Positions 1-8,056 of a DNA stretch of 36,952 nt are shown one piece after another (within the stretch, counting starts at the first letter, position 1; each line of letters begins with the position of its first letter). The notes below the pieces were generated by a model. The model searched no databases. It was not told the DNA's origin and saw nothing but the letters and a program-made list of their open reading frames with translations. Source of the stretch: Chloroflexia bacterium. GTDB lineage: Bacteria > Chloroflexota > Chloroflexia > Thermobaculales > Thermobaculaceae. The stretch is taken from contig JAUJMR010000011.1 of the NCBI GenBank assembly GCA_030446765.1, positions 1 through 36,952 on the forward strand, given 5' to 3'. Made by a program: the position numbers and the translations under genes.

Positions 1-101
1 TGATGCATGCGCGTGATGCACGAGTGTAAAAGGTTGCCCCAGCGCTGTCAACCAGGGTACCGACGTCTGGATTAGCTCGCTCATCGGCAAAGAGACCACT
101 T

Positions 102-190
102 ATACGCAATCCGGTTGAACCGTGGTCGGGTTACGGATCTCCTCACCGCGTTCGGGATGACACGCACCACGGTTCATGCGGATTGCGTAT
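102..190. repeat. REP-like palindromic repeat, family B copy 1
   Basis: The ends are inverted copies of each other: TACGCAATCCGGTTGAACC at the left, and GGTTCATGCGGATTGCGTA at the right. Between them lies one arm of the family core (TACGGATC..CTCACCGCGTTCGGGATGAC). Related copies lie near 4147, 17612, 21952 and 25082. The neighbouring response-regulator frame terminates inside this repeat, so the repeat has replaced or extended its 3' end. Confidence 0.8.
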
Positions 191-884
191 GTCCCACGCG
201 AAGCAGACCACGAGATATGCCGGCGGCGACTACGACCCGCCTGCCCGGGCCGGCCTCGCAGGCCCGAAGCATCGCCTGCGCGCGGTCGGCCACCTGCAGC
301 TTACCGAGGATGTTCGACACGTGGTTCGCGACCGTCTTGGCGCTCAACGACGGCTTCCGGGCGATCTCCGTGTTGCTCCGTCCCCCGGCTATCAGGTCCA
401 GGACCTCCCGCTCCCGCTCGGTGAGTTCGAGGGAGGCCTGCGGCAGCGCCTCCGGACGGAGGGTGTTGAAGAAGTCGATGAGGCGCGCGGCCACGGAAGG
501 GCTGAAGATCGCCTCCCCGCCCGCGACCACCCGGATGGCCAGCACCTCCTCCGGGTCGGCGCCCTTGAGCGTACCCGCGGGGGCTCCGGCTCGGATTGCG
601 GCGAACACGGAGTGATCGTCCGTCGAACATCGTCACTACCAGGATGCGGGTGTTGGGGCTGGAGTGCAGGATGCGGCGGGTGGCATCCACGCCGCTTGAA
701 CCGGGCATCTGCAGGTCCATCAGCACGATATCGGGTTGGAGCGCGACAGCCAGGGTGATGGCCTCCTCCCCCGTCGTCGCCTCTCCGGCCACCTCCGTGT
801 CGGGGTCGGCGGCCAGGAACGCGCGCATCCCGCTGCGGAAAGGGGATGATCGTCGGCGACAAGGACGCGAATCGTCTCGGCCAT
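174..884 (-). pseudogene. NarL/FixJ-type response regulator (receiver + LuxR HTH), frameshifted
   Basis: This is the DNA-binding response regulator partner of the kinase immediately upstream. The start ATG at 884 has a good AAAGGAG ribosome site that overlaps the kinase stop region. The N-terminus reads MAETIRVLVADDHPL, with the paired acidic residues of a receiver. A second frame (about 828 to 640) carries DIVLMDLQMPG, whose Asp is the phosphoacceptor, and the strand ILVVTMFD. A third frame (608 to 174) carries the LuxR helix-turn-helix LTEREREVLDLIAGGRSNTE followed by LSAKTVANHVSNILGKL. One extra T in the TTT run at 839-841 (AAA on the plus strand) restores HPLFRSGMRAFLA. An extra G near 620-630 causes the second shift, and a compensating pair lies near 575. 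The family is usually about 215 residues; here 236 codons reach a stop inside a repeat. It is either sequencing error or recent inactivation. Confidence 0.8.
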
Positions 885-889
885 CGTCT

Positions 890-3008
890 TACTCCTTTGG
901 GAGCGGGGCCGGGCGAGGACGCGCGTGCCCCCTCCCGGGCACCGTCTCCACATCTAGGCTCCCCCCGAGCTCTTCGGCGCGCTCGCGCATGGGAAGCAAC
1001 CCGACGCCCGCCCTGCGCTCCGCGGGAAAGACCGGTCCCGTCGTCGATTATCTCCAGCACAAAGACGCCGCCCTCAGCGCGAGGCGGACACAGCAGGTGC
1101 GGGCACGGGCGTGGCGCACGACATTGGTCAGCGCCTCGTGCACGATGCGGTACGCCGCCACTTCCACGCCGCGGGCAACACCGGCAAACTCTCGGCCACG
1201 TCGACCACGATCGACAGGTTCGTATCGCAACCGACACGGTCATCGCCGCGGGCCGACAGTGGTACTGCGCGACACGCTCGCGGATCGCTCCAACAAGCCC
1301 GAGCTCATCGAGGGCGGGTGGCCACAGGTCGTACACCAGCCGGCGGATATCCGTGATGGTTGCCTCGATATCACCACTCAACTCGGCGAGGAGCGCATTG
1401 GCGGCCGCCTGGTCGCGCGTCATCAGCTTGCGGATAGCGCCGACCTTGAGCGACTCGGAGGCGAGTGCAGGGCCGGGGCCGTCGTGCAGGTCGCGCCGAA
1501 GCCGGCGACGTTCCTCCTCGCGCGCGGTGACCAGTCCCTCTCGCGCCCCTGCAGGTTTTCGTTCGAGCGGCGGATCTCGACGGCGAGGCGCACGGCGTGC
1601 GCGGCGCCCCACCTGACGGGCCAGATCCTCCAGCAACCGCCAGTCGGCCGGATTGAAGGACTCGCCGGGAGCTCGCCAGGCCAGGATCAACTGGCCGACG
1701 ATCTCGGATCCGTAGACCAGCGGCAGATCGATGAGGTCCCTTCCCCGCGGGCCGTATTCGGCTGCGACGGCGAACCGGTCGTCCTGCCGCAAGGTGATAG
1801 CCGCGTACGGCAGCCGGAGCGCCTGAGCTGCTGTCTCGACGATAGTGGCAAGTACCGCCTCGGGCGCAAGCGTCTCCTCCACGTGCCGGCCCTAGAACGA
1901 GTACTTTGTAGGGCTCGTCGCGCTCGCCATACATCCAGCCGGTTTACCCCTCGCTGCAACCGGTCGCGCAGGGGGCCAAGGCCACGGCGATCAGGCCCGT
2001 CGCGAGCAGCGAGAGCACCATGTTGTCTTCGATGCGCAACAGGGCACCGAGCCCGCCGACGATCAGCGCGTAGAGCGAGACGAGGATCCCGAGAGCGTCC
2101 CGTAGGACGTGCGGTTGATGACGATGTCGATATCCCACAACCGGTGGCGCAGGATCGCGATGCCGATGGACACCGGAGAGCAGGAGTATGGCGATGCTGC
2201 CGCCCGTGTTGGCCAACAGGTTCCCCATCAGGCTACTCTCCTGGTGGGACGACGGCGCGACCAGGAACGGCAGCGACACGAATGCGAAGAAGCCGAGGAA
2301 GGAAGCCGCCACGCCGAAGACGACCCACTTTGTCTGCTGGCGCTGGACAGCGTCGGAAACCTTGCGGTAGCGATAGACCTGCAGCGATCATCACTCCCCA
2401 TCCAGGTGAGCAGAAAAGGACCGGCGAGAAGCGCGGGCCACTCCCGGTAGGTCGGCGGCGGACTCCGGCCAGACGTATCCGGGCATCAGTAGCACGATCA
2501 GGGCGAGCGCCAGCCAGCGGGCCCACGAAGTCACGAAACGCCCGTCCGGGAAGAGGTGGAAGAACAGGGCGATGGATACCAGTCCGAGGAACTGGGCGAA
2601 TTCGAGTGGACCCCACTGGGGATAGACCTCTGCTACGGCACCGGTCGTGAACGCTACGGAGAAGAACCCCCAGAGCAGCAAAGGTAAACGCGCCGAGCAG
2701 CGCTATGCGCTCACCGGACTTGCGCCAGAACACGGGCAGTGGCAACCGCGAGATATGAGCACCACGGTGACATCGAGCCCGGTATAGTACGCCGCGTAGA
2801 AGCCGGTGGACAGCCCGGCCTTCCGCAGCGCCTCAGTGCGGGCGGCGGCGTCCCGGCGCACGCGATGTCCGCGCATTGGGCGCGCAGGTGCTCGAAGAAA
2901 CGGCAGATTAATCGACGAAGAGCGCAATGCTCAATGCGGCCGTGGTCAGCCACGCGTACCGGGCGAGTGATAGCCATCGTCCGCGCAGAACCGCAGGAGC
3001 GGTTATAG
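890..3008 (-). pseudogene. Membrane-integral sensor histidine kinase (HisKA_3 type), multiply frameshifted
   Basis: A two-component sensor kinase can be read from several frames. The order is: transmembrane helices (LSLARYAWLTTAALSIALF; LSTGFYAAYYTGLDVTVVLI; GPLEFAQFLGLVSIALFFHL then FPDGRF; YRYRKVSDAVQRQQTKWVVFG); a GAF-like segment near 1880-1650 (LAPEAVLATIVETAAQALRL); the dimerisation/phosphoacceptor box EEERRRLRRDLHDG near 1500; an N box in another frame near 1150 (AAYRIVHEALTNVVRHARA); and a G1 box near 1050 (LEIIDDGTGL). This architecture is common in Chloroflexota. At least six frame changes are needed, some in compensating pairs (for example 1620-1545). The longest uninterrupted piece is 392-1882. 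The end overlaps the ribosome site of the response regulator, so the two form an operon. The exact start is uncertain. Confidence 0.75.
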
Positions 3009-3142
3009 GAGGGCGCGACTGGTGGCGCCGATGCCTGCTCCAGACCCACGGATATGCCTCCTTCCGGAGTAGTCCGACTAAGACCCACGGAAACTGGTCC
3101 GTATTCTACATACGCGGGGTTCTGAGCAAGTCGAAAGACGGA

Positions 3143-3172
3143 CGTGCTGGCACCTCTCCTGGTGCCAGCACG
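3143..3172 (-). terminator. Perfect 12-bp hairpin between two minus-strand genes
   Basis: CGTGCTGGCACC and GGTGCCAGCACG are perfect complements around a six-base loop. It lies downstream of the membrane protein ending at 3224 and upstream of the kinase. On the minus strand the stem is followed by TCCGTCTTTCG, a weak T-rich tail, so an intrinsic terminator is likely. An operator for the kinase promoter is the alternative. Confidence 0.55.
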
Positions 3173-3223
3173 CGTTTGCAGGCCTCCGTCAACTCGCGGG
3201 CGCTGGTTCGCCAACGATCCGGT

Positions 3224-3879
3224 CTACTCCCGATTCCACCGCGCTCCCATCTGCCCATCGCGCATCCGGCTTATGCGGAGGATCTTCAATCCGACCCATC
3301 CCAGGCTGACGAGGAGAAGCACATACATCAGTTCAGGGCTCACCGCGTCGGTACCCACGAACTCTGACAGCAGTCCCGCCACAATCAGGGCCGAGACCAG
3401 AGTGGCGCGACCTTCGCCCGCCATAAGGCGACCGAGAGGATAAGCATCCCCAGGTAGAAGCCGATGAAGGGAATCAAGATCATCAGGAACGCCCGGACCC
3501 TCATACATCCGCTCGGCGAACGCCACCATCTGCGCCCTCTCGAGCCCACTCTCGACGAGTGGCACCTCGACCAGCGCGAAGCCCATGATCGTCCCATGGA
3601 AGAACAGACCCAGTAGTACGAGTGTAGTACCAATGTGCCGGAGGGCGACCGAGCGGTGACGGAGCAGATGCAGGAGCCCGAACACCGCCGGGACCAGGAG
3701 AAGGAAATTCGCCGACCAACCAGCGCTCGGTCTGCTCGGAGATCGCTGTCAGCTCGTCTGCCAGGTCGCCCGTGTATTGCGGCGTGCGGCGAGCCGACTA
3801 GCCTGATGAGCGGCGCGGCGATCAGGCACAGGCCCGCGATCGACCTCCGGAAGTTGTTGGCGTCCGTGATTTTCAGCAT
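3224..3879 (-). pseudogene. Four-helix integral membrane protein, frameshifted
   Basis: The function is not recognised. The start ATG at 3879 (MLKITDANNFRRSIAGLCLI) has an AGGAG site (agaggagagtgcgATG). Hydrophobic segments follow in alternating frames: IAGLCLIAAPLIRLVGS; IGTTLVLLGLFFHGTIMGFA (frame 3685-3224); FLMILIPFIGFYLGMLILSV (frame 4026-3385); and ALIVAGLLSEFVGTDAVSPE then LMYVLLLVSLGWVGLKILRI. The last frame ends in a basic tail. About 218 codons are covered and at least three frame changes are needed, near 3730, 3500 and 3410. It may be transcribed with the kinase downstream, although a perfect hairpin separates them. It is probably a small transporter-like or DUF membrane protein; nothing in the sequence defines a substrate. 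Confidence 0.6.
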
Positions 3880-4145
3880 CGCACTCTCCTCTATCGTGTG
3901 AACACTGCTCGGGTAACGCCGGTCCTGATCACACGATACGCCTGCGCGTTTCCCGCCGGGAAGGGTCTGCTCTCCTGACCCGATCGGAGATTCTCCCGGT
4001 GTGGTCTCGGGATCAAGACCCAACACGGCCAGACGGACAAGCGGCGCGAGAAGCGATCAGTCCGGCCGTGGAACATCGCGGAGTATCAACGGCAGTGGCG
4101 GCGCGGATGCGAGCAGGAGACGCACAACCACGAGACAAGTTATAA

Positions 4146-4267
4146 GGACCCCGGCTGAACGGTAGGGTATCTGTCATTCCGAGCCCGCGACGAATCCGTG
4201 GCATATGGGTCACGGATCCTCACTGCGTTCGGGATGACATGCAGCGGGTTCCAGCTGACTGCGTATC
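4146..4267. repeat. REP-like palindromic repeat, family B copy 2
   Basis: It begins with CCGGCTGAACGGTAGGGTAT then CTGTCATTCCGAGC, and ends with GTTCGGGATGACATGC then GACTGCGTATC. The arms GTCATTCCGAGC..ATCCGTGG and CACGGATCCTCACTGCGTTC then GGGATGAC fold back on each other. It lies immediately upstream of the recombinase remnant. Confidence 0.8.
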
Positions 4268-4318
4268 AGCCCCGTTCCCTGCGGCACGAGCGTGCGAACC
4301 GGACCACGGGGCCCGGTG

Positions 4319-4645
4319 CGGCCAGGGTATACGGCAAGCGCAACAAGTATCGCAAGGTGCCGCTCAACTCCACCGCACGGGAGACCCTGCGACTGCTGCG
4401 GTGCAACGCTCGACAGATACGCAGGCTCAGCCACGACTCGTCCCGAGCAGGAAGCGGACACGTCGGTGCCCACGACGTGTGGAGACCGCCCCCCGATACG
4501 CCAGACTGTCCCCGGTAGGGTCGCCTTCCCCATGACCTGCGGCACCGCTTCAGTACCGGATGGCAGAGGCATGCCGTCGCATCGGTTCGCTTCTCTTAAT
4601 ATGGCATTACTCGCCGGACACGGCGATGCTCTACGGTAGGCTCAC
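4319..4645 (+). pseudogene. Tyrosine recombinase (XerC/phage-integrase family) C-terminal remnant
   Basis: Three pieces of a tyrosine-recombinase catalytic domain appear in order but in different frames. First is VYGKRNKYRKVPLNSTARET (about 4327-4386), the beta-hairpin with the conserved Lys that precedes the active site. Next is HDLRHRF (4531-4551), the HxLRHxF box with catalytic His and Arg. Last is HYSPDTAMLYGR (about 4601-4640), which matches the LGHxSxxTTxxYxR box with its His and the nucleophilic Tyr (codon 4632-4634). The N-terminal arm and the first catalytic Arg are not visible. At least two frame changes separate the pieces. The remnant runs up to the end of the convergent ferritin gene and suggests that an integrative element was once here. 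Confidence 0.6.
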
Positions 4646-4647
4646 CC

Positions 4648-5160
4648 TTACGCTGGTTCCATCTGCTGGGCGGCCCGCCGGGCCCCCAGCTCGCGGTCGA
4701 GCATGACGAGCGCGTCCCCGCGGTCACCCACCATACGCAGCGTATCGACCAGCTGCTGGGAGTTCTTCTCCTCCTCAACCTGCTCGGTGACGAACCAGTT
4801 CAGGAACGCCTGGCTGGCGAAGTCGTTCTCTCGCACCGCGAGTGCGTAGATGGTGTTGATCTGCCCCGAGACCCTCTGCTCGTGTTCCAGGGCCTTCTCG
4901 AAGACGTCAAGGGGTGAGACGAACTCCACCAGGGGTGGATCAATAGCCTGGAGCCTCACCTGACCGGCCCGGTCGTGGATGAAGTCGTAGAACTTCATCG
5001 CGTGCTCCCTCTCCTCCTCGGCCTGCATGCGCATCCACTGCGCGAAGCCGGGCAGGCTCAGGTCCTCGAAGTACGCCGACATCGCCAGGTACTGGTTGGA
5101 GGCAAACATCTCGTTAGTGATCTGGTCATTCATCGCCGCCTGAAGCGTTGGGGAAAGCAT
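4648..5160 (-). CDS. ftnA: Non-haem bacterial ferritin (FtnA type)
   Basis: This is a cytoplasmic iron-storage protein that oxidises Fe(II) at a di-iron centre and stores ferric mineral in a 24-subunit cage. The 170-residue product has the standard length. The ferroxidase ligands fall at the classical positions: Glu17 (TNEMFASNQYLAMSAYFED), Glu50 and His53 (EEEREHAMKF), Glu94 (EHEQRV), and Gln127 with Glu130 (FVTEQVEEEKNS). There is no haem-ligating Met in a bacterioferritin context, so FtnA fits better than Bfr. The start ATG at 5160 is chosen for the AAGGAGGGTGAG ribosome site just upstream; a longer in-frame extension to 5421 has no family support. The gene is monocistronic and convergent with the recombinase remnant. 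Confidence 0.95.
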   Translation of the reverse strand: MLSPTLQAAMNDQITNEMFASNQYLAMSAYFEDLSLPGFAQWMRMQAEEEREHAMKFYDFIHDRAGQVRLQAIDPPLVEFVSPLDVFEKALEHEQRVSGQINTIYALAVRENDFASQAFLNWFVTEQVEEEKNSQQLVDTLRMVGDRGDALVMLDRELGARRAAQQMEPA

Positions 5161-5351
5161 GGGTCTCACCCTCCTTGTTACCGACGTAGTCGCTGTGTAC
5201 TCGCCTGTCGCTGCCTGCAAATTCCCGGCCGCGGGTTTGGTGGGACGGGTCCCGCTCTGGTTGCCGTCGTACTCAGCCTGGTATGGATTCCCCAGGCTCG
5301 CCAACATAGGCGCCGGCCGGGTGCCCGCGCCAGACGCGCCCGCATGCCATC

Positions 5352-5537
5352 TCATATCTCGGAGTTCACCCTGCCCCCGACGAGATGGGCGAGCAGCGTC
5401 CACACGTACCAACCATCGCACGGGGTTGGCACGCCCATCTGGTTCGCGCGGACCCGCCCCACCAACCCAACGGCGGAGGCCAGCGCGCTCCCGTGCAGGG
5501 CGACTATATCATCGGTGCCCGGTCGGTCCCGGTCCAT
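5352..5537 (-). pseudogene. TIGR03086/mycothiol-dependent maleylpyruvate isomerase-like N-terminal fragment
   Basis: The start ATG at 5537 has a GGGGAGG ribosome site. The 61-residue product reads LHGSALASAVGLVGRVRANQ, then MGVPTPCDGWYVWTLLAHLV. The PTPCxxWxVxxLLxHLVGG pattern is the N-terminal signature of the DinB-like/TIGR03086 family, which normally has about 190-200 residues. Here the frame stops right after the signature (GGRVNSEI), and no other frame down to the ferritin promoter continues the domain. The metal-binding C-terminal half is therefore missing. It is probably a truncated, non-functional remnant. Confidence 0.6.
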
Positions 5538-5746
5538 ATCATCCTCCCCGTCCGCCACTCTCTCCCGCCTGTTCTCCGGCAAGCATTCCGCCCCACCGGT
5601 GCGGTCGGCAGGCCGTGGCTAGCCGGCCTTGGGAAAGGTCCGGCCGTGCGAATAGCCATGTGGCGTGGGTTCGCGCCGCACCTGCGCCGGCCCTCGGGAG
5701 GCTCGCGCCAGCGTCTCAGTGCCGATCTCGATTGAATGAAAGGATT

Positions 5747-5770
5747 GTGGGGGCGACTACCCGCCCCCAC
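5747..5770 (-). terminator. GC-rich hairpin downstream of the methyltransferase
   Basis: GTGGGGGCG and CGCCCCCAC form a perfect 9-bp stem with a six-base loop, 40 bases beyond the stop of the gene ending at 5811. On the minus strand it is followed by AATCCTTTCATT. It is probably an intrinsic-type terminator with a poor T tract. Confidence 0.55.
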
Positions 5771-5810
5771 CGCCGTGTCTGGCGACCGCCACCACGACAC
5801 GAATTCGGCA

Positions 5811-6467
5811 TCAGCGCCGGCGCAGCCGGTATGTATTGGGGTGAGCATTCCGTAGCGGTTTGGGCAGCGGCAACCAGTCCGCGTTGCGCACCTCAACCAC
5901 CTCCCACGCACCGCCGAATCTCTGCTCGATCTCCTCGCGGCTCACGCCACGTGGGGCCGGACCCCGCCGTCCGGGCGCGAACACGTTGAGGAGGAAGGTC
6001 GCCCCGGGCGCCGCAACGGCCGCTACCCCCGCCGCGTACGCGTCGCGCTGGGCGTCGGTGAGTCCATGGAAGCACCCGTAGTCCAGCAGGAGCTCGAAGT
6101 CGGCGCCGATGCCCAGCTCGTCCAGTCGTGTCACGTCACCTTGCACCCAGGTGGGAGAGACCCCGGCGTCCGCGGCCCTACGGCGGGCCGTCTCGAGGGC
6201 GCGGGCCACGTAGTCCACCCCGGTCACCTGCCAATCGTGTATCGCAAGGTAGATCGCCTGCCTGCCGGGACCACAGCCAAGATCCAGCGCCCGGCTGGGC
6301 GGAAGAGCCTCGGGACCCTCCACCAATTCCACGAGCTCGGGGGGTAGCTGCCCGCGGTCCCAGGACGTGATCCCGAGCCGATAGAGCAGACGATATCCGA
6401 CGCTTCCCGACCCGTGCTTCAATCTATCCTGCGTATCCTGCCCGGTATTCCCAGCTTGCGAGATCAT
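5811..6467 (-). CDS. Class I SAM-dependent methyltransferase
   Basis: This is a 218-residue soluble methyltransferase with a Rossmann fold. Motif I is ALDLGCGPGRQAIYLA at residues 60-75, followed by an acidic motif II strand (VTGVDYVARALETAR), a motif III-like VQGDVTRLD, and LLDYGCFHGL in the substrate region. The overall pattern resembles TehB/thiopurine-methyltransferase-like enzymes that detoxify small molecules. The acceptor cannot be told from sequence. The start ATG at 6467 has AAGGGAGGCGAC upstream. It lies about 30 bases downstream of the SnoaL-like gene on the same strand, so the two are probably cotranscribed from the promoter region shared with the divergent TetR regulator. Confidence 0.85.
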   Translation of the reverse strand: MISQAGNTGQDTQDRLKHGSGSVGYRLLYRLGITSWDRGQLPPELVELVEGPEALPPSRALDLGCGPGRQAIYLAIHDWQVTGVDYVARALETARRRAADAGVSPTWVQGDVTRLDELGIGADFELLLDYGCFHGLTDAQRDAYAAGVAAVAAPGATFLLNVFAPGRRGPAPRGVSREEIEQRFGGAWEVVEVRNADWLPLPKPLRNAHPNTYRLRRR

Positions 6468-6497
6468 CCGTCGCCTCCCTTCCCCGTCGACTGACTC

Positions 6498-6974
6498 CTA
6501 CTGCCCGCCCGCCCTACCGGCCGCCTGCTGCCGCGGCGAGGGAAGCAGGCCGAGTTGCTCCAGCATGCCGAACCGGTCCGGGACTCCCCAGTGCTCCACA
6601 ACCTTGCCGTTCTCGAAGCGGGTAAGGTCCATCACGTCGATCGTGACCACCTTTCCCGTGCCGGGCACCCCGAAGAACTCCCCCCTATGCGTGCCGCGCG
6701 CGACGAAGTACGACCAGACCTTGTCGCCCACCGCCGCCATGTCCTGGATGGTGTACGTCAGGTCCGGCATCACCGCATGGAGGCCACGGACCCGTGCCTT
6801 CAGCCCCTCGACCCCGGGCGGCAGGCCAGTGATTACCTGGTGCTCCCGGAAGTCGGGCGCGAAAAGCTCATCGAACACTTGGAGCTTGCCCTCCCCGAAT
6901 CCCTCAAGGACGATCCGACGCATCGCCTCTTTGTTCCGCTCCGCCATGTTACCCTCGCTCTGCCGGGTTGACAC
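6498..6974 (-). CDS. SnoaL-like ester cyclase/NTF2-fold protein
   Basis: This 158-residue NTF2-like protein of the SnoaL polyketide-cyclase family has the family hallmarks: FAPDFREHQ, GVEGLKARVRGLHAVMPDLT, the GTHRGEFFGVPGTGK loop, and VVEHWGVPD near the C-terminus. Such proteins fold as cone-shaped alpha+beta barrels that bind small hydrophobic ligands. Whether this one is catalytic is unknown. The GTG start at 6974 is preferred because AAAGGAGG lies about 6 bases upstream; the internal ATG (MAERNK) is a weaker alternative. It is divergent from the TetR gene across 56 bases, which suggests TetR control. It is one of four NTF2-like genes in the window. Confidence 0.85.
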   Translation of the reverse strand: MSTRQSEGNMAERNKEAMRRIVLEGFGEGKLQVFDELFAPDFREHQVITGLPPGVEGLKARVRGLHAVMPDLTYTIQDMAAVGDKVWSYFVARGTHRGEFFGVPGTGKVVTIDVMDLTRFENGKVVEHWGVPDRFGMLEQLGLLPSPRQQAAGRAGGQ

Positions 6975-6990
6975 CTGTAGCCTCCTTTCG

Positions 6991-7005
6991 TTAGTGTGGT
7001 ACTAA
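6991..7005. promoter_or_regulatory. Candidate TetR operator in the divergent intergenic region
   Basis: TTAGT-GTGGT-ACTAA is an inverted repeat with 5-base arms and a 5-base spacer, located in the 56-base gap between the SnoaL-like gene (minus) and the TetR gene (plus). A possible -10 (TATGCT, 7018-7023) for the regulator lies just downstream. The position suits autoregulation and control of the divergent gene; the short arms keep confidence moderate. Confidence 0.45.
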
Positions 7006-7030
7006 ATCCGATAGAGGTATGCTAAAGTGA

Positions 7031-7678
7031 ATGCCTGAAGAAGTCAAGCCCCGGCGACGGTACAACTCCACGATCCGGCAGGAGCAAGCGGGGGAGACCC
7101 GCGCGCGTATCCTTGCGGCTGCCCGCAAGCTGTTTCTGGAGCGCGGCTACGTTGCCACCAGCATAGAGGCCATAGCGAAGGAGGCAGGCGTGGCCGCGCA
7201 GACGGTGTACGCCGCCTACGGCAACAAGCGAACGGTGCTGGCGCGGCTGATGGACGTATCGGTCGGCGACGACGACCAGCCCGTTGGGGTCCTGGAGCGC
7301 CGCGAGCCCCAGCGCATGCGCAACGAGCCGGACCAACGGACGCAGCTGCGCATGATGGCGCACGGCATCCGTGAAATCGTGCAGCGCGCCGGCCCCATCT
7401 TCGACGTGATGCGCGGCGCCGGCACCGCGGAGCCGGAGGTCGCGGAGCTGTACGCCCGAATACAGGAGGAGAGGCGGCGCAACATGGCGCGGGTGGTCGG
7501 GTGGGTTGCGGCGAACGGCCCGCTGCGGGACGGGCTCAGTATGGACGACGCGGCGGATGTCGTGTGGACCCTCACGAGCGCGGACGTCCACCGGCTGCTG
7601 ACGGCCGATAGTGGCTGGCCGGAGGAGCGGTACGAGCGGTGGCTCGGCGACACCCTCATCGCCTCGCTGCTGCCATAA
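7031..7678 (+). CDS. TetR/AcrR-family transcriptional regulator
   Basis: This is a 215-residue one-component repressor. The N-terminal helix-turn-helix spans roughly residues 22-70 (ETRARILAAARKLFLERGYV, then IEAIAKEAGVAAQTVYAAYG), the typical TetR pattern. The C-terminal ligand-binding half is all alpha and ends with LGDTLIASLLP, as in TetR proteins with a TetR_C domain. The ligand is unknown. Its neighbours imply that it controls the divergent SnoaL-like/methyltransferase pair. The ATG at 7031 follows a short leader without a clear Shine-Dalgarno, and a -10-like TATGCT lies at 7018, so the message may be nearly leaderless. Confidence 0.9.
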   Translation: MPEEVKPRRRYNSTIRQEQAGETRARILAAARKLFLERGYVATSIEAIAKEAGVAAQTVYAAYGNKRTVLARLMDVSVGDDDQPVGVLERREPQRMRNEPDQRTQLRMMAHGIREIVQRAGPIFDVMRGAGTAEPEVAELYARIQEERRRNMARVVGWVAANGPLRDGLSMDDAADVVWTLTSADVHRLLTADSGWPEERYERWLGDTLIASLLP

Positions 7679-8056
7679 GGGATGCGCCGGCCGGGTGGTG
7701 AGCGTGAGAGCAGCAAGTAGTGAGTCACGAGCGACGAGCAATGGGTGTCGGTCTCGGTAGATCGCTCGCAGTCCTGCGGTCGAGGTCCGTAGGGGCGTTC
7801 GATTGAACGCTCGGCGGAGCCCGCGGTTTCCCGTTGCTCGTTTGTGGATGCGGAGGCTTCGAGGGGTTGAAGTGTGGTACCGTACTGGGTCGCTAGAAGC
7901 GTACTCGACAGAACGTGCCCCAGCCGACCGGTCGCGGTGGGCGAGGGCGGCTACCTGGGCTTTTTGGAGCGGATCGGCATTCGCCGCGGCCCGTTGGGGG
8001 AGACAGGTTTGCGACTCGCCGACGCTGGGAGCGTTGGATACCTTGCGGGAGGGCGT
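7679..8056. other. Intergenic region with a family C repeat
   Basis: No convincing gene lies here. At 7790-7845 there is GTAGGGGCGTTCGATTGAAC, then GCTCGGCGG..CGCGGTTTCCCGTTGCTCG, a palindrome-plus-tail unit seen again near 9410, 10252 and 22530. The stretch GAGTCACGAGCGACGAGCAA near 7723 resembles short GAG/CGAG-rich strings in other repeat-bearing gaps. The remainder shows no recognisable protein or RNA. Confidence 0.6.

Noticed and set aside
102-190. Small structured RNA gene
   Set aside because: The foldback structure is shared by five dispersed copies with both orientations and broken boundaries, which fits a repeat element better than an RNA gene.
596-2650. Open frame of 684 codons on the plus strand
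   Set aside because: It is antisense to the kinase/regulator genes, very rich in Arg, Pro and Ser, and has no domain. High GC leaves long shadow frames opposite real genes.
4648-5421. Longer ferritin start at 5421
   Set aside because: The extra 87 codons have no ferritin character, and the ribosome site and residue numbering of the ferroxidase ligands both point to the ATG at 5160.
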